Part shown: piece by piece, positions 15,274 to 21,906 of the stretch
Layout of the letters: the number at the start of each line of letters is the position of its first letter
How positions within the stretch are numbered: position 1 is the stretch's first letter
Notes under the pieces: model-generated
The model's database searches: none
What the model was told of the DNA's origin: nothing
The model's input: only the letters and a program-made list of their open reading frames with translations
Assembly: GCA_020048935.1 (NCBI GenBank)
Contig: JAIFLS010000110.1
Coordinates: 1 to 21,906, forward strand
Direction: 5' to 3'
From: a bacterium
GTDB taxonomy: Bacteria; Verrucomicrobiota; Kiritimatiellia; UBA8416
DNA length: 21,906 nt
Translations under genes and position numbers: made by a program

Positions 15274-16725
15274 CTAGAGCAATATATCACTTAGATTGCC
15301 GTCGAAGCCAGCCTGCTTGAGAAGGTCGATATGATACGCGAAATCGCCGATCTCGGAAAGGTCATGCGCGTCGCTGGCAAAAGTGAATTTAATCCCGATA
15401 TCCAGGCAGATCCTGATGAATGCAACCGGCGGCAGATTGGTATGGAAGTTGATCTCGGCGGCAACACCGTATTGTTTCAGCAGTTTAGCCGTCGGCAGGA
15501 ACAAGGCTTCCGGCACCGGTGCGTGGCTGCGCCCGAATACACGGAAGGGGTGCGCCAGCGAAACAACACCCTGCTGCAGGGTCCTCTCGACCATGAAGAG
15601 GAAGTCGTCGTACATGACATGGGCTTGTGCGGGATCCGGCAGCACACGGGGCAGCCCATGCAGCGCCCCCACGATATGATCAAAACGGGCTCGATCGCTG
15701 TCGGCAATCAGCAGGTTGCCATGGTAATCGCAGTCCGCCTCTAGCCCGAAGCGGACGTCTTCCTGACCGAAAGCATCCTTCAAGGCTATGTATTCCGCCA
15801 TGCGATTGTGTTCCGGCGAGGCGGATCCCATTCCCTCCTGCAGGCACATTTTGCTCCAGTATTCCTTTCGGCTGAAATAGAGTTGACCGGAATGCTCCGT
15901 GATGCAGATGCCGGCAAGACCAAAGTCCCGGGCCAGCCTGATGGTGGTGGCGACATCCATATCATCGCTGCAGTAGGCCATCTGCGTGTGCATGTGCGTA
16001 TCCACTAGCTGCAGCATTCTCGGCATGGACAGGGAACGCCGCTGCGTCTCGATCCGGCCCTGGGAATCAAGCTCGATCATCATGTAGGCGAAAGGGGCCT
16101 CGCAGAATGCCGGGGCATTCACGAACAGGATCTTGTCATCGCGTATATCCTCGACACCCCGGTGGTGATGACCGCTTACCGACAGACCCACCCCGTTCGC
16201 TCTCATGGCGCGGATAACGTCAGGCGCATTCGTCAGGTTGTGCGGGGCGTGGGCCCGCTCGGGCGGGAAAAAACAGGTATGCTGCAGGGAAACGATAGGC
16301 CCAATGAAGCCGCTGCGGGCCGCTTTCAGTCGATCCATGCCCTGCTGGCTGCGCTTTGCGCAGAAGTGAGGTTGCTCCTCATCCAGAAATGGCAGGAAAC
16401 GAACCCCGCCGACTTCCTCAATATCCTTCGGGCGGGCAAAGACTCGGTAGAATTCCTCCACATCGCCATCGTGATTACCGGGGATTACGATGCTGGGGGA
16501 CTTGAGCTTGTCGAGCATCTCCTTGAGAAGCGTCAACCGCTCCGTGGCATCGGGTAGGTCTCCGTCGTTCAACAGATCGCCAAGCACCAGTGTCAGGTCC
16601 GGGTGCTCCAATTCATTCAGACGACGCACCGCCCGTTTCAGGAGAATGGGAACCATTTCGCAGCGGCGCGGCGATCCTTCCATCGCTTCGCCGTAGTGCA
16701 GGTCGTTGAGTATTGCGATCTTCAT
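15274..16725 (-). CDS. Metallophosphoesterase-PHP domain fusion (putative bifunctional phosphoesterase)
   Basis: Cytoplasmic-looking protein of 483 residues carrying two metal-dependent phosphoesterase domains. Residues 1-235 are a calcineurin-like metallophosphoesterase: D8-L-H10, GD (49-50) with LLND, GNHD (83-86), a lone His near 149 and GHHHRG (185-190), the complete metal-ligand set. Residues 238-483 are a PHP domain: DTHMH (242-246), TEHS (276-279), GLEADCDY (327-334), a later SLAHPFR and SDAHD near the end, again a near-complete set. PHP enzymes hydrolyse phosphomonoesters or phosphodiesters, as in histidinol phosphatase and TrpH-like nucleases. The substrate is unknown. The gene follows the SGSH-like sulfatase by 14 bases, so it probably belongs to the same operon and may remove phosphate from a sugar or nucleotide product. 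The ATG at 16725 begins the typical MKIAILNDLH strand; no strong ribosome site is seen. Confidence 0.88.
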   Translation of the reverse strand: MKIAILNDLHYGEAMEGSPRRCEMVPILLKRAVRRLNELEHPDLTLVLGDLLNDGDLPDATERLTLLKEMLDKLKSPSIVIPGNHDGDVEEFYRVFARPKDIEEVGGVRFLPFLDEEQPHFCAKRSQQGMDRLKAARSGFIGPIVSLQHTCFFPPERAHAPHNLTNAPDVIRAMRANGVGLSVSGHHHRGVEDIRDDKILFVNAPAFCEAPFAYMMIELDSQGRIETQRRSLSMPRMLQLVDTHMHTQMAYCSDDMDVATTIRLARDFGLAGICITEHSGQLYFSRKEYWSKMCLQEGMGSASPEHNRMAEYIALKDAFGQEDVRFGLEADCDYHGNLLIADSDRARFDHIVGALHGLPRVLPDPAQAHVMYDDFLFMVERTLQQGVVSLAHPFRVFGRSHAPVPEALFLPTAKLLKQYGVAAEINFHTNLPPVAFIRICLDIGIKFTFASDAHDLSEIGDFAYHIDLLKQAGFDGNLSDILL

Positions 16726-16739
16726 GGTTTATTACGTCA

Positions 16740-18167
16740 TTAAGCCTTCCGCCCGCCCTCCGCATTCAGCCGTTCGCTACGCTGCTCCTGTTCGGTCATG
16801 AAGGCCGCCAGTGCCCCGGGTGACTGCCGGTGGCGGAAGGCTTCAAGTGCTGGATCGTCAACTGCTACCATCCACGCCTCCAGTTCTCCGCGCAACCGCG
16901 TCAGCTCGTCTAGGTACTGCGGATCATTGATCAGGTTCACAAGGGCATCGGGATCATTCTGGAAATCATAAAGTTCCTCGACCACGCGGTACTGGAACAG
17001 CCGCACACGATCGGCAATACCCGTATCCTGCACGGCGGCCGCCTGCATGGCGGCAAAGGTCCGTCCGGCCTGCGACTCATTATGAAGCACGCGTTTTCCG
17101 TCAGACCACGGGTTGAAGATATAACCGAAACGCTTGTCCTGCACGCAGCGCATGGGGTAGCGGTCGCGCCCCCAGGTCTCGTGGTACTGCGTGAACACGC
17201 GATCACGGCCAGCATCGCGACCGCCCCTCAGCAGTGGCAGGAACGAGTGCCCGTTCATACCCGCCGGCAGCGCGGTACCGGCCACCTCCAGCAACGTGGG
17301 CATGCAATCGATACCGCTTATGAAGTGCTCGCGATCAACCGTGCCCGGCGCGATATGCCCCGGCCAGCAGGCAATCCAGGGCGTGCGGGTGCTGTGCAGG
17401 TAGCAGTTGGACTTCGAGAAGGGGAAGGCCATGCCGTTGTCTGACAAAAACAGGATCAGCGTGTTCTCGTACACCCCGGCCTCCTTTAACGCATCGATAA
17501 TCCGCCCCACGACATCGTCGCAGCGCCGCACGCTGCTGGCGTACTCGGCCATTTCCTGCCGCACCTCCGGCAGGTCGGCAAGGAATCCTGGCACCTGCAC
17601 CTCCTCCGCGTTGTAGACGCGCGAAGGTGGCGGGAACGTGATGCCGTCGCGACCATATAAGTTAGCATCATTGCCGTGGAACGGCCGATGCGGATCATGG
17701 GCGTTGGCCATCAGGAAGAAGGGCTGACCTTTATCGTGTGCCATATCCAGGAACTGCCGTGTGAAACGGTGATACAATTCCTTGTCACGCCCCCAGGCTA
17801 GCTCCGGCATATCCTCGTGAAAGTCCCACTGGAACGCCTGCTTCGGGGTCGAATGCCCGATCTTGCCCAGAATACCGCTGAGATAGCCCGCCTTGCGCAG
17901 CTCTTCGGGCAAGAGTGGCACGGGCTTGCCATCAATGTGGAAAAATCCCTCCTGTCCACTGCAATGCGGATAACGCCCCGTCATCATCGCCCCGCGGCTG
18001 GGCTGGCACACCGCTACCGTGACGTGGGCATATTCGAACCGCACGCCGTCATTCGCCAGCGCGTCGATATTCGGCGTGCATTCCGGCGTACGGCAACCGT
18101 AGACCCCGACCGAGTCCCAGTTCAGATCATCCGCGGTTATCAACAAAATATTCGTTCTTTTTATCAC
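16740..18167 (-). CDS. SGSH-like sulfatase (N-sulfoglucosamine sulfohydrolase-type, Cys-type)
   Basis: Formylglycine-dependent sulfatase of 475 residues. The maturation motif is CQPSR at 54-58, and the metal and active-site residues are Asp13-Asp14 (TADD), K102/H105 (GKIGH), H157 and H160 (AHDPHR) and SDNG (242-245). Along its length it resembles human heparan N-sulfatase: NAHDPHRPFHGN, the segment after VQVPGFLADLPEVR, LSDNGMAFPFSKSN, YPMRCVQDKRF and VVEELYDFQNDP all have counterparts there. The likely reaction is removal of sulfate from a sugar, possibly N-sulfoglucosamine; the substrate is inferred. No signal peptide is present: the first strand TNILLITADD starts at residue 5. The start codon is GTG at 18167 and overlaps the previous gene's TGA (GTGA), with AAGGTG upstream, so translation is probably coupled. 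It needs a formylglycine-generating enzyme, not seen here; the cysteine form can be served by an anaerobic radical-SAM maturase. Confidence 0.92.
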   Translation of the reverse strand: MIKRTNILLITADDLNWDSVGVYGCRTPECTPNIDALANDGVRFEYAHVTVAVCQPSRGAMMTGRYPHCSGQEGFFHIDGKPVPLLPEELRKAGYLSGILGKIGHSTPKQAFQWDFHEDMPELAWGRDKELYHRFTRQFLDMAHDKGQPFFLMANAHDPHRPFHGNDANLYGRDGITFPPPSRVYNAEEVQVPGFLADLPEVRQEMAEYASSVRRCDDVVGRIIDALKEAGVYENTLILFLSDNGMAFPFSKSNCYLHSTRTPWIACWPGHIAPGTVDREHFISGIDCMPTLLEVAGTALPAGMNGHSFLPLLRGGRDAGRDRVFTQYHETWGRDRYPMRCVQDKRFGYIFNPWSDGKRVLHNESQAGRTFAAMQAAAVQDTGIADRVRLFQYRVVEELYDFQNDPDALVNLINDPQYLDELTRLRGELEAWMVAVDDPALEAFRHRQSPGALAAFMTEQEQRSERLNAEGGRKA

Positions 18168-19651
18168 ATTTCACCTTCGGCCAGCCAGTGGAGCTGCGGC
18201 CAGTACCGGCCACCGGTGTTCGGCTGCGGTGTGCCCGGCGTACTGCGGCCATTCCTGACATAGCGCGTCAACAAGGACTTGAGTTCCTCGGCGACTTCAG
18301 GATGCTGATCCTGCACGTTGTGCGTTTCGGCAATATCCGTCGAGAGATCGTAAAGCTGGATCGCAGGCAACCCTTCGGATTCCTCCGGATGGCCAGGGCG
18401 CGGCACGCTCCACCCGCCGGAATCCGGACACATTTCCAGCTTCCATCTGCCCTTGCGGATCGAGAAGGAACCGTTGATGGAATGATGCACCGTCGCCTCG
18501 CGTACCGGAGCCGTAGCCGTGCCATCCCAGACGGGAAGGCTGCTGACACTGTCTTCGGCTGCCGTATCAGGCAACGCGAATCCCGAAACGGCCGCCATCG
18601 TCGCCGTCAAGTCGCTGAGGCAAATGGTCTGGTCCGAAACGCTGCCCGCGGCAATCCGCTTCGGCCAGCGGACAATGAAGGGGACACGGTGACCGCCCTC
18701 GAAGATGTCTGATTTCATCCCCCGGAACCGGTAGCTGGGATGGTGGTTGCAAGCCGCCAATTCGTCGAAATCCGCCATTGGGGAACAGCCATTGTCCGCC
18801 GTGAAGATCACGATCGTGTTCTCGCTCAACCCGTTTTTCTCCAGCGCCTGCATCACCCGTCCGACGGTATTATCGACCTGTAGACAGAAGTCGCCGTAGG
18901 CATTCGTGCCGGATTTGCCACGGAATTCCTCGGTCGGCAGGATCGGCGTGTGCGGCGCAGGCAGCGGGAAGTAAATGAAGAAAGGCTTGCCGCCTTGCGC
19001 GTAATCGCCAACCAGGGACTCCACCTTGGCCGTAAGCGCAGGCAACACCGCTGCCGGTTCGAAGTCGTCGCCGATCACACCGCTGCGCATGAATTGCTTG
19101 TCCTTCATGCCACTGAAGCGGCGGGTCGTTGCTGCGGTCACCTTGTCATTCTCGATATACACGTAGGGCGGCATATCCAACGAGGCGCTGATGCCGTAGA
19201 AGTAGTCGAAACCATGGTTGACCGGTCCATTGGTAACTGGGGCGGTAAAGTCAACTTGAGACTCGTCCTGGTAGGTCGAGGCGATACCGCCATCCTTCAG
19301 GCGCCACTCCAGCCCCAGGTGCCACTTGCCGATGCAGGCCGTGCGGTACCCCTGCTCGCGCAGCATCGAGGCCACGGTCAACCGGCCATCCTCCAGGATC
19401 GGCCGCGAGTAACCGCCGGTAACGCCTTGTTTGAGTACGGAACGCCAGTTGTAACGGCCGGTCAACACGCTGTACCGCGACGGGGTGCAGACCGCCGAAC
19501 TGGAATGCGCATCGGTGCAGCGCATGCCTCCGGCGGCCAGTTTGTCGAGGTTCCCCGTCTTGAAAGCCGCCGCTTCGTTCAGGCACGAGACATCGCCAAC
19601 CCCCATGTCATCGGCAAATATGTAGACAAGATTCGGTAGCGACTGCATCAT
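18164..19651 (-). CDS. Arylsulfatase-type sulfatase (Cys-type)
   Basis: Formylglycine-dependent sulfatase of 495 residues, sulfuric-ester hydrolase of the alkaline-phosphatase superfamily. Motifs: Asp14-Asp15 in IFADDMG, CTPSR (55-59) followed by YSVLTGRYNWRS, GKWHLG (108-113), APHTPILP with the active-site His, and FTADNG. The CxPSR motif followed by 'TGRY.WRS.LK.GV' is typical of the arylsulfatase subgroup abundant in glycan-degrading Bacteroidetes and Planctomycetes. The substrate is not predictable from sequence alone. No signal peptide is seen; the first β-strand begins at residue 6. The ATG at 19651 was chosen because GGAGG lies eight bases upstream; an ATG at 19666 would absorb that site. 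It precedes the second sulfatase with a 4-base overlap and follows the GH101-like gene by a 206-base gap that contains REP-like hairpins. Confidence 0.92.
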   Translation of the reverse strand: MMQSLPNLVYIFADDMGVGDVSCLNEAAAFKTGNLDKLAAGGMRCTDAHSSSAVCTPSRYSVLTGRYNWRSVLKQGVTGGYSRPILEDGRLTVASMLREQGYRTACIGKWHLGLEWRLKDGGIASTYQDESQVDFTAPVTNGPVNHGFDYFYGISASLDMPPYVYIENDKVTAATTRRFSGMKDKQFMRSGVIGDDFEPAAVLPALTAKVESLVGDYAQGGKPFFIYFPLPAPHTPILPTEEFRGKSGTNAYGDFCLQVDNTVGRVMQALEKNGLSENTIVIFTADNGCSPMADFDELAACNHHPSYRFRGMKSDIFEGGHRVPFIVRWPKRIAAGSVSDQTICLSDLTATMAAVSGFALPDTAAEDSVSSLPVWDGTATAPVREATVHHSINGSFSIRKGRWKLEMCPDSGGWSVPRPGHPEESEGLPAIQLYDLSTDIAETHNVQDQHPEVAEELKSLLTRYVRNGRSTPGTPQPNTGGRYWPQLHWLAEGEM

Positions 19652-19688
19652 GTTCAGGACCTCCATATTCCGATATTTCCTTCCAACG

Positions 19689-19800
19689 GGAGGGACAGCG
19701 GCTCGCTGTCCACCCGCCCGTCTATCCCCGCACCTGTTCTCAAAAGGCATCACCACTCACCGTCTCATGCGCTCCGGACGCCGAGGCCGGCGTCCCTCCC
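19689..19800. repeat. Inverted pair of REP-like hairpin elements (BIME-like)
   Basis: On the + strand at 19689-19711, GGGAGGGAC leads into the hairpin GGACAGCG-gct-CGCTGTCC. On the minus strand from 19800 to 19776, the same GGGAGGGAC leader precedes the hairpin GGACGCCG-gcct-CGGCGTCC. Both stems are perfect 8-base arms with short loops, and the two units face each other across about 64 bases. A shared leader plus a compensating stem, in inverted orientation, is the layout of REP/BIME elements. They fill most of the gap 19652-19857 between the GH101-like and arylsulfatase genes. They could slow decay or attenuate downstream expression. No transposase of the REP type is in the window. Confidence 0.6.
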
Positions 19801-19857
19801 GCTGCTCGCCAAACAAACCGCCTTCAGGTGGACCGCGCATGAGCCGCACCGCATCCG

Positions 19858-21108
19858 CTAAGCACCGGCGGTTACCGGCGTCAAGGCCAACGCCTCGTTC
19901 GCGGCGACGCCCAGCGTGATCTTGCCATCCGTGACGGCGATCTCGCCCACGGGCTGGTTCCCTGCATCAGTGATCCGGGCCACGGCCACGCGGCGCACGT
20001 CCGCCCACATGGATGGCAGGGTCCAGGTTTTATGCGCATACCCTTCCTGGCTGTAGGCGATGATCGTCCTTGAAGGGCACCAAAGCGCAGGCATGCAGAT
20101 GTCGGTACCATCCAGCATCGTTTTCGGATCCTCGTTCCCGGCAGGATTGTTCTTGTAGAACCAAGGCAAGAATATAAGACAGAATTCCTCCGTGAATTTC
20201 GGATGAATCCCGTTGTCAAAGTCGAAACCAGGGTGACGGGCGTCCTTCATCGGATTGCTACAGTAGAGCGAGTCCGGCAGGTCCTCGACAGCGGAGCCGC
20301 CATGCCACGCCCACGCCTGCAGGCCGACCATGCGGTCGCCGCGGAATCCGTCCACCCACTCGGAGGTGATATCAATCCCCCGGTCACGCCAGTAGCGGTA
20401 GATCTTGCGCTGGGTCGCCAATTCCTCATCCTTGGAATACCCGAGATACGGACTGATCAGAGCCTGCCTCTCCAGGGGACGTGCGCCAAGGAAGGCATCA
20501 ATATGAATCGTGCCGCCCTCTCGCAGCTCTGGGATCATCTTGATGATTCCATCAATCCGCTTTTGCGCCATTCCTGTCTTCCACTCCTGGGTATAGCTCA
20601 TCTGGTACGACGCCATACCACCCCATTCCTTGCCCTTGATAATCTGCCCATCCTTGTCCTTGGCAATGATATCCTTCTCCACGTACTCATTCCAAAGCGG
20701 ACTGTCCGGGTAGGCGTCCATCATATTCAGGTGAAGGCTCACAACCGCGTTATACTGACGGGACTCACGGATCAGCCAGCGCAAACTGTCGAGCGCCGTT
20801 TCATCACAATCGCGCTTGAGATGACGATTCACTTCGCTCCAGTCCGGGTACTTCGAGTCATGGCCCTCGTGATGCCATCCGACGATGTAGTTGATCTGGG
20901 GGACTCCGCAGGTCAGATGGTACATCTTCCGCATCATCTCAAGCGTGTCCTCAAAGCGCTGGTATAGCTTATCAAGCTTCCCGTCGCCGCCACGTGTGCA
21001 GACCATGGTCAGATACACCAGGCTCTGATGATAAGGAAGCAGCCACGGCCGCTCCGGCTTCATGGTCTTGGTATAGTCGTAGTAGGCACCCGAAATATCG
21101 TCTGGCAT
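19858..21108 (-). CDS. GH101-like glycosidase (endo-α-N-acetylgalactosaminidase family)
   Basis: Putative glycoside hydrolase of 416 residues, about the size of a catalytic barrel with a short C-terminal β region (about 375-416). Characterised GH101 enzymes release Galβ1-3GalNAc from O-glycans and are large secreted multidomain proteins. Supporting segments: YIVGWHHEGHDSKYPD (74-89), SLHLNMMDAYPDSPLW (124-139), then a long loop to SYTQEWKTGMAQKRI, and GGTIHIDAFLGAR (198-210), whose Asp204 is at the position expected for the nucleophile. DITSEW with Glu250 could be the acid/base. No signal peptide is visible, in contrast to characterised relatives. The ATG at 21108 is supported by AGGAG about seven bases upstream; the frame stays open further upstream but crosses a strong hairpin. 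It is the first gene of the sulfatase cluster. The family call rests on motif recall; the linkage specificity is unknown. Confidence 0.72.
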   Translation of the reverse strand: MPDDISGAYYDYTKTMKPERPWLLPYHQSLVYLTMVCTRGGDGKLDKLYQRFEDTLEMMRKMYHLTCGVPQINYIVGWHHEGHDSKYPDWSEVNRHLKRDCDETALDSLRWLIRESRQYNAVVSLHLNMMDAYPDSPLWNEYVEKDIIAKDKDGQIIKGKEWGGMASYQMSYTQEWKTGMAQKRIDGIIKMIPELREGGTIHIDAFLGARPLERQALISPYLGYSKDEELATQRKIYRYWRDRGIDITSEWVDGFRGDRMVGLQAWAWHGGSAVEDLPDSLYCSNPMKDARHPGFDFDNGIHPKFTEEFCLIFLPWFYKNNPAGNEDPKTMLDGTDICMPALWCPSRTIIAYSQEGYAHKTWTLPSMWADVRRVAVARITDAGNQPVGEIAVTDGKITLGVAANEALALTPVTAGA

Positions 21109-21147
21109 GAGTCGTCTCCTGTTATTGAATTGCCCCGATAGAGGCTC

Positions 21148-21203
21148 TTGCAAAACCCCTCGCTGTGCCCGATTGAAGCCGGGCACAGCGAGGGGATTTG
21201 CAA
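21148..21203. promoter_or_regulatory. Long 24-bp stem-loop in the leader of the GH101-like gene
   Basis: Arms 21148-21171 and 21180-21203 are complementary at 23 of 24 positions (one A-A mismatch at 21155/21196). The central 16 pairs, CCCCTCGCTGTGCCCG with its complement, are perfect and GC-rich; the loop is 8 bases. On the minus strand the GC core is followed by TTTTGC, so it could also end transcription from the gene at 21378, though the U-run is short. It begins about where transcription would start if the -10 box at 21204-21209 is used, so it may instead cap the operon mRNA as a 5' stabilising hairpin or attenuator. Confidence 0.65.
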
Positions 21204-21232
21204 AGTATAATGTTTCAGCTCCGAACCAACGA
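21204..21232 (-). promoter_or_regulatory. Possible promoter -10 region ahead of the GH101/sulfatase operon
   Basis: Read on the minus strand, TATACT at 21204-21209 matches five of six consensus -10 bases. The -35 region is poor: TCGTTG at 21227-21232 with 17-base spacing, or TTGGTT with only 14. Because the segment reads AGTATAAT on the other strand, a -10 can be drawn in either direction. Upstream to 21377 no other element was recognised. Confidence 0.28.
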
Positions 21233-21377
21233 AACGTCTGGCATATCCTCTGCGCCCTTGTTTCCTGCGCATTGCCATACCACGACTAAAACAACGGGGG
21301 GAAAATAGCATGGCGGCTACTGATTTGCCTACCATTTGTTTTTTTAGCTTGGTTATTGCCCGTGCAGGAGTCTGAAT

Positions 21378-21906
21378 TCAATTGTCCGGGGTACCGTCCT
21401 TATCCTTGTCCCGGCTGTTCAGCCAGATCAGCGCCTCGAGTTCACCAACTTCCAGAACCTTTTCAAAAAAGGTCTGCTTCTCCGCCGGAGGGAGCAGGAG
21501 TGCAGCATCACTCATGAGCGGGAAGGAGCGTACAAGAGCATAACGTTCCTCAATTTCCTTGGTTCGTTGGGCGGCCGTTGTCCCTCCGGCTACAAGCTCA
21601 GTTTCCGGGGGCAGCAACGACAAGAACCCCTTCTCAACGCTCATGCTCCCAAGTTCCTCAACAAGATACTGGCTCATCTGACTCTGCATGCTTTGGGCAA
21701 GGTGCGAGCCGGCGATGGCCCACGTCCTGGCGGTTTCCTCGTTGTCGCTTTCGACTGCTATGTCGCCGACCATACTCGCGAGGTGCCGCGTGGTCCCCAG
21801 CAGGCGCTGTTCTACATTGAAGCATGCCTGTGCAAGAGCGTCATCCGGCGGAACACCCGAAGCCTCGAGAAACTCCTTCGCGTCGCTGATCATCTCGCTG
21901 ACGTAG
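21378..21906 (-). CDS. Hypothetical protein, 3' part only (5' end outside window)
   Basis: Unrecognised. The frame is open to the right window edge, so at least 175 residues of a longer protein are visible; the ATG at 21893 lacks a good ribosome site and need not be the start. The visible part is mainly α-helical, rich in Glu/Ala/Ser, with no membrane segment. It ends NSRDKDKDGTPDN and stop. D-x-D-x-D-G is the form of a calcium-binding loop such as thrombospondin type-3 or dockerin repeats, but only one copy is present at the very end. Same strand as the glycan operon, 269 bases upstream of it and separated by a strong hairpin, so probably a different transcript. Confidence 0.7.
   Translation of the reverse strand, partial: YVSEMISDAKEFLEASGVPPDDALAQACFNVEQRLLGTTRHLASMVGDIAVESDNEETARTWAIAGSHLAQSMQSQMSQYLVEELGSMSVEKGFLSLLPPETELVAGGTTAAQRTKEIEERYALVRSFPLMSDAALLLPPAEKQTFFEKVLEVGELEALIWLNSRDKDKDGTPDN

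Noticed and set aside
15271..15280. Perfect palindrome GCTCTAGAGC between the convergent genes as a bidirectional terminator
   Set aside because: It has no loop and no flanking T-run, and it contains the stop codon of the minus-strand gene; a 10-base palindrome is easily explained by chance.
21206..21211. + strand TATAAT as a promoter
   Set aside because: There is no -35 element at the right distance, which would fall inside the hairpin, and no + strand gene downstream.

Overview
The window looks like a piece of a GC-rich Gram-negative genome of the Planctomycetota/Verrucomicrobiota/Kiritimatiellota type. This is inferred from family content: a DUF6785/DUF6784 membrane protein, an OPT-like transporter of the kind seen in that superphylum, a PqqD-like protein beside FtsX-type ABC genes, two Cys-type sulfatases and a GH101-like glycosidase. 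No rRNA, tRNA, CRISPR array, transposase or integrase was recognised.

Region A (1-11980, all minus strand, transcribed from about 12 kb towards 1) is a run of seven genes with short gaps. In transcription order they are: DUF6785/DUF6784 polytopic protein; a ~1,700-residue fusion of a degenerate M28-peptidase-like ectodomain with an FtsX-type permease; OPT-family-like transporter; unrecognised protein with two similar halves; PqqD-like small protein; short FtsX/MacB-type permease; MacB/LolD-type ATPase cut by the window edge. One ATPase, two permeases, two large transporter-like proteins, a peptidase-like ectodomain and a PqqD fold suggest one envelope system that handles a peptide or lipoprotein-like substrate. 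Its function is not known to me, and it is the best candidate here for an undescribed system.

Region B (12171-15268) holds an orphan RbsD (D-ribose pyranase) on the minus strand and, diverging from it, an 848-residue membrane protein that fuses MFS-like helices to a spermidine-synthase-like domain. The latter keeps the SAM-binding glycine motif but lacks one of the two aspartates expected in the aminopropyltransferase active site.

Region C (15274-21108, minus strand) reads as a glycan-catabolism operon. In transcription order it is a GH101-like glycosidase, an arylsulfatase, an SGSH-like (heparan-N-sulfatase-like) sulfatase coupled by a GTGA overlap, and a metallophosphoesterase-PHP fusion. 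None of the four has a visible signal peptide, so the set appears to work in the cytoplasm on an imported sulfated oligosaccharide. A very strong hairpin sits just downstream of a possible promoter -10 box ahead of this operon, and a pair of inverted REP-like hairpins lies between its first two genes.

Region D (21378-21906) is the 3' part of an unrecognised minus-strand gene whose product ends in a calcium-loop-like acidic motif.

There is no gene-free stretch longer than about 300 bases. The largest gaps are 21109-21377, 19652-19857, 11981-12170 and 12582-12721, and their contents are described in the feature list.
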